A stretch of 7,852 nt of DNA from the NCBI GenBank assembly GCA_030647575.1, contig JAUSJS010000341.1, positions 1-7,852 on the forward strand. Direction: 5' to 3'. Of the stretch, positions 5,776 through 7,852 are shown piece after piece (within the stretch, counting starts at the first letter, position 1; each line of letters begins with the position of its first letter). The position numbers were made by a program, and so were the translations under genes. The DNA is from Candidatus Limnocylindrales bacterium (GTDB lineage: Bacteria; Chloroflexota; Limnocylindria; Limnocylindrales; CSP1-4). Under the pieces are notes generated by a model. That model was not told the origin of the DNA. It was given only the letters and a program-made list of their open reading frames with translations, and made no database searches.

Positions 5776-6881
5776 CCGCCATCCGGGCGGCCGTACTGCG
5801 GGCTGCCGGGGAGCCCGCGGCGGTCGAGCGCCTGACCCTGGCCGAGCCACGCGCCGGTGAGGTCCGGGTCCGCATCCTGGCCTCGGGGGTCTGCCACTCG
5901 GACCTGCACGTTCGCGACGGCGACTGGCCGCGCCCGACTCCGCTCGCGATGGGCCACGAGGGCGCGGGCGTCGTCGAGGCCGTCGGACCGGGGGTGAGAT
6001 CGCTCTCGGTCGGTCAGCCGGTCGCGCTCTCGTGGCTCGTTCCGTGCGGCGTCTGCCGGTCGTGCCGGACCGGCCGGGTGTGGGCGTGTCTCGATTCGCC
6101 GTCGTTCCGCCACCGGATGCCGGATGGGGCGACCGTGCTCAGTGCCGCCGACGGCGCACAGGTCCTGTCCTACTGCGGGATCGGCACGATGGCCGAGGCG
6201 ACCGTCGTCCCCGAAGCCGCCGCGATCGCCCTGCCGGACGGCCTGGATCCGTCCGTGGCGGCGCTCATCGGCTGCTGCGTGTCGACCGGGGTGGGCGCGG
6301 TCCTGAAGACCGCATCGGTTCCGGCCGGGGCGAGCGTGGCGGTGATCGGGCTCGGTGGCGTCGGGCTGTCGTGCGTGATCGGCGCGGCCATCGCGGGTGC
6401 CTCGCGGATCGTGGCGCTCGATCGCGTGCCGGCCAAGCTGGACGCGGCCCGGGCGGTCGGGGCCACGGACGGCCTGATCTCGACGGAGGATCGAGCGGCC
6501 ACCGTCGAAGCGCTGCGCGATCTGACCGATGGCGGGCCCGACTTCGTGTTCGAGGCGATCGGCCGCGTCTCCACCGTCGAGCTTGCCATCGAGTGCCTGC
6601 CGCTCGGCGGGACGGCCATCGTGGTAGGGCTCACGCCGTTCGAGGCACGGGCGTCGTTCGGGGTCTACCCGCTGGTCGACGGCAGCCGGCGGATCCTCGG
6701 CTCGAACTATGGCTTCGCCGACCCGGCGATCGATTTCCCGCGCTACGCGGCCATGCACCTGGCCGGCCGGCTCCCCGCCGAGCGCCTGATCGACCGGCGG
6801 ATCGGGCTCGACGACCTCGAGGGCGCGTTCGATCGCCTGCGCGCCGGACAGGGGCTGCGCCAGGTCCTGGTGTTCGACTAG
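5772..6881 (+). CDS. Zinc-dependent alcohol dehydrogenase (class III-like MDR family)
   Basis: This 369-residue medium-chain dehydrogenase oxidises an alcohol or reduces an aldehyde with NAD(H). Catalytic zinc ligands are Cys41 (GVCHSD), His62-Glu63 (GHEGAG) and Cys168 (GCCVSTG). The structural zinc lobe is complete: Cys92, Cys95, Cys98 and Cys106 with the usual spacing. The Rossmann loop GLGGVG spans residues 193-198, and Asp217 ending the second strand (ALDR) favours NAD over NADP. The overall form resembles class III/aryl-alcohol and NDMA-type dehydrogenases; the true substrate is not evident. The ATG at 5772 overlaps the malic enzyme stop in an ATGA junction and there is no strong ribosome site, so translation is probably coupled. 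The same frame stays open upstream to 4770 inside the malic enzyme gene, but that extension is unrelated to any dehydrogenase and is rejected. The product could regenerate or consume the NADH made by malic enzyme (inference). Confidence 0.92.
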   Translation: MTAIRAAVLRAAGEPAAVERLTLAEPRAGEVRVRILASGVCHSDLHVRDGDWPRPTPLAMGHEGAGVVEAVGPGVRSLSVGQPVALSWLVPCGVCRSCRTGRVWACLDSPSFRHRMPDGATVLSAADGAQVLSYCGIGTMAEATVVPEAAAIALPDGLDPSVAALIGCCVSTGVGAVLKTASVPAGASVAVIGLGGVGLSCVIGAAIAGASRIVALDRVPAKLDAARAVGATDGLISTEDRAATVEALRDLTDGGPDFVFEAIGRVSTVELAIECLPLGGTAIVVGLTPFEARASFGVYPLVDGSRRILGSNYGFADPAIDFPRYAAMHLAGRLPAERLIDRRIGLDDLEGAFDRLRAGQGLRQVLVFD

Positions 6882-6954
6882 GTGTAGGGCCGTCGACCTG
6901 GGGCACATCGATCGCCTCGGTCGTCTCAGCCGCGCCGACCCGGTCGCGAAGTGG

Positions 6955-6997
6955 CGGACCATTCATGCCCGGACTGGTATGGCCTCTCGAAGGTCCG
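6955..6997 (+). terminator. Hairpin about 75 nt after the alcohol dehydrogenase stop
   Basis: CGGACC (6955-6960) pairs with GGTCCG (6992-6997), and after a one-base bulge TTC (6962-6964) pairs with GAA (6989-6991), giving a 9-bp stem with a 24-nt loop. There is no U-tract, so it is not a classic intrinsic terminator. It may be an RNA 3'-end stabiliser or a U-less terminator for the malic enzyme operon. Confidence 0.3.
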
Positions 6998-7006
6998 ATT
7001 CGGCAT

Positions 7007-7035
7007 CTTGGAGGGCCAGGCGCGGGGTGGCCAAG
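7007..7035 (+). repeat. Second small hairpin with alternative pairings
   Basis: GGCCA (7014-7018) pairs with TGGCC (7028-7032), and CTTGG (7007-7011) can pair with CCAAG (7031-7035). The two pairings share bases 7031-7032, so they compete, or combine as a bulged stem. It follows the first hairpin by 9 nt. The role is unknown and no T-run follows. Confidence 0.25.
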
Positions 7036-7232
7036 CACGATGTCGATTCGTCGCAACCGGAAACCCGGGCCGTTCCCGCCGTTGCAGTCCGTGGATGCAT
7101 GCAATGCCGCTTCGGTCGATTGGGTCGAGTCGGCCGCCAGTGGGGTCCGTTGCCCGCGCCGGGACTACCCGTCGGGCTGATCCCCGGAGTCCGAGGCGCC
7201 CGATGCGCGCGCGGCACGCGGCGCCGCCAGCC

Positions 7233-7238
7233 TATCCT
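7233..7238 (+). promoter_or_regulatory. Candidate -10 element upstream of codA
   Basis: TATCCT here sits in the same 9-mer, CTATCCTCG, as the malic enzyme -10 (4007-4015). No start codon follows at 6-7 nt, so if used it would produce a leader of about 150 nt before codA. There is no clear -35. Confidence 0.3.
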
Positions 7239-7288
7239 CGAGCCGCGTAGAGGCCCGCGAACCCGCCCCCGACAGGCCGCAGGCGCTC

Positions 7289-7318
7289 TTGACGCGGCCG
7301 AACGCGGAGCGGCACACT
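7289..7318 (+). promoter_or_regulatory. Alternative weak promoter candidate for codA
   Basis: TTGACG (7289-7294) and CACACT (7313-7318) are separated by 18 bp. The -35-like half is good but the -10 half lacks the usual first T. It would start transcription near the foot of the hairpin in front of codA. It competes with the TATCCT candidate about 50 nt upstream. Confidence 0.2.
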
Positions 7319-7323
7319 CCCCC

Positions 7324-7371
7324 GGATCGGCGGTGCGGCCGGTCAACGATCGTGCGTTCCATCGCCGATCT
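7324..7371 (+). promoter_or_regulatory. Long hairpin in the codA leader
   Basis: GATCGGCG (7325-7332) and CGCCGATC (7363-7370) are exact reverse complements. G·U, U-A and G-C pairs extend the stem inward to 7335/7360, and a G·U pair extends it outward, giving about 12 pairs. The 24-nt apical part contains the smaller AACG/CGTT pairing at 7345-7358. The structure ends 15 nt before the codA ribosome site. It could be a translational or protein-binding control element, or a DNA operator dyad. Confidence 0.4.
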
Positions 7372-7386
7372 TCGTCGAGCACCGTC

Positions 7387-7391
7387 AGGAG
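7387..7391 (+). promoter_or_regulatory. Ribosome binding site of codA (short spacer)
   Basis: AGGAG lies only 3 nt before the ATG at 7395, shorter than the usual 5-10 nt, which may mean modest initiation. The ATG is supported by similarity starting within the first few codons (VRDVRV, then DVQIADGRI). Confidence 0.5.
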
Positions 7392-7394
7392 CGA

Positions 7395-7852
7395 ATGAGT
7401 CTGTTCGTTCGCGACGTCCGAGTCCACCCCACGGCGGGTCGACGGCCCGCGCCCGTCGACGTCCAGATCGCTGACGGCCGAATCGCGTCGATCCGTCCGG
7501 CCGGCGTGATGCGGCCGAGCGGCGGCGACGACGTCCTCGAGGGCGGCGGACGGCTGCTCTCCCCACCGCTCGTCGATCCACACGTCCACATGGACGCGGT
7601 CCTGACCGTGGGCCAGCCTCGCTACAACGAGTCGGGCACACTAATCGAGGGAATCCAGACGTGGGCCGAACGCAAGCCGTCGCTGACCCACGACGATGTC
7701 AAACGGCGCGCCCGCCAGGCGATCCTCTGGGAGGTGGCCCAGGGCACCGGGCTGATCCGATCGCACGTCGATGTCTGCGACCCGGGCCTGGTCGCACTCC
7801 GGGCGCTCCTGGAGCTGCGCGACGAGATGCGCGATGTCGTCGACCTCCGCCT
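7395..7852 (+). CDS. codA: Cytosine deaminase, N-terminal fragment (cut by window edge)
   Basis: These are the first 152 codons of an amidohydrolase that deaminates cytosine to uracil and ammonia in pyrimidine salvage, in the cytoplasm. After the small N-terminal beta domain (residues 1-55, with the DGRI turn) comes the metal-binding HxH motif, His63 and His65, in DPHVHMD. The following blocks are specific for the CodA group: GQPRYNESGTL, then GIQTWAERK with LTHDDVK, then RSHVDV at residues 122-127. Their order and spacing agree with E. coli CodA as I recall it. Related amidohydrolases (isopropylammelide, creatinine or isoguanine-type deaminases) share the fold, so exact substrate is not certain from a third of the protein. 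The remaining metal and catalytic residues lie beyond the window. A structured, roughly 150-nt leader may precede it. Confidence 0.9.
   Translation, partial: MSLFVRDVRVHPTAGRRPAPVDVQIADGRIASIRPAGVMRPSGGDDVLEGGGRLLSPPLVDPHVHMDAVLTVGQPRYNESGTLIEGIQTWAERKPSLTHDDVKRRARQAILWEVAQGTGLIRSHVDVCDPGLVALRALLELRDEMRDVVDLR

Larger units (their letters stand above)
6882..7394. other. 513-nt non-coding region between alcohol dehydrogenase and codA
   Basis: No frame here on either strand gives a recognisable protein, and open stretches look like GC-driven accidents. I see no tRNA-like or known riboswitch-like pattern. The stretch is notable in so tight a window. It holds two hairpins in its first 160 nt, probably 3' structures of the upstream operon, then about 200 nt without visible features. 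A TATCCT hexamer, a weak TTGACG/CACACT promoter candidate and a long hairpin directly before codA follow. A decayed gene remnant cannot be excluded without searches. Confidence 0.6.

Noticed and set aside
5574..6962. 462-codon open frame on the minus strand opposite the dehydrogenase gene
   Set aside because: Its composition (Arg/Asp/His-rich, no motifs) is typical of antisense frames in GC-rich genes, and the plus strand encodes a complete enzyme here.
6963..7589. 208-codon minus-strand frame across the gap before codA
   Set aside because: Half of it is antisense to codA and the rest has no recognisable motif or ribosome site.

Overview
The window is a very GC-rich, densely packed piece of bacterial chromosome with eight protein genes, two of them cut by the window edges. 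High GC, several promoters that appear leaderless (a TANNNT hexamer 6-7 nt before the ATG and no Shine-Dalgarno), and the gene content suggest a free-living, soil or freshwater type heterotroph. A high-GC Chloroflexota (Limnocylindria-like) or an actinobacterium would fit. The taxonomic guess is inference; no marker gene is present. I see no tRNA, rRNA, CRISPR array, insertion sequence or phage gene.

Left part, minus strand: the first 67 codons of a glycerol kinase (glpK) run off the left edge. Upstream of it, also on minus, is a secreted trypsin-like serine protease. Divergent from the protease, on plus, is a two-gene unit: a membrane-anchored extracytoplasmic DUF2330 protein, followed 8 nt later by a small secreted or anchored blue-copper (cupredoxin) protein with rusticyanin/sulfocyanin-like ligand spacing.

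Middle: a cytoplasmic NodB-type (CE4, HpPgdA/PuuE-like) deacetylase lies on minus, ending 2 nt from the cupredoxin stop. Its start faces that of an NAD-type malic enzyme across 109 bp. This divergent spacer holds two apparent leaderless promoters and a perfect 9-bp inverted repeat just upstream of the malic enzyme -10. The malic enzyme overlaps by 4 nt (ATGA) a class III-like zinc alcohol dehydrogenase, forming a two-gene operon that links malate decarboxylation with an alcohol/aldehyde redox reaction through NAD(H).

Right part: after a 513-nt non-coding stretch containing three predicted hairpins and candidate promoters, the N-terminal third of a cytosine deaminase (codA) runs off the right edge.

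Most of the window is ordinary metabolism. The most interesting signals are at the promoters: repeated leaderless architecture, perfect dyads at the glpK and malic enzyme promoters, and a structured leader in front of codA. I found no convincing undescribed multi-gene system.
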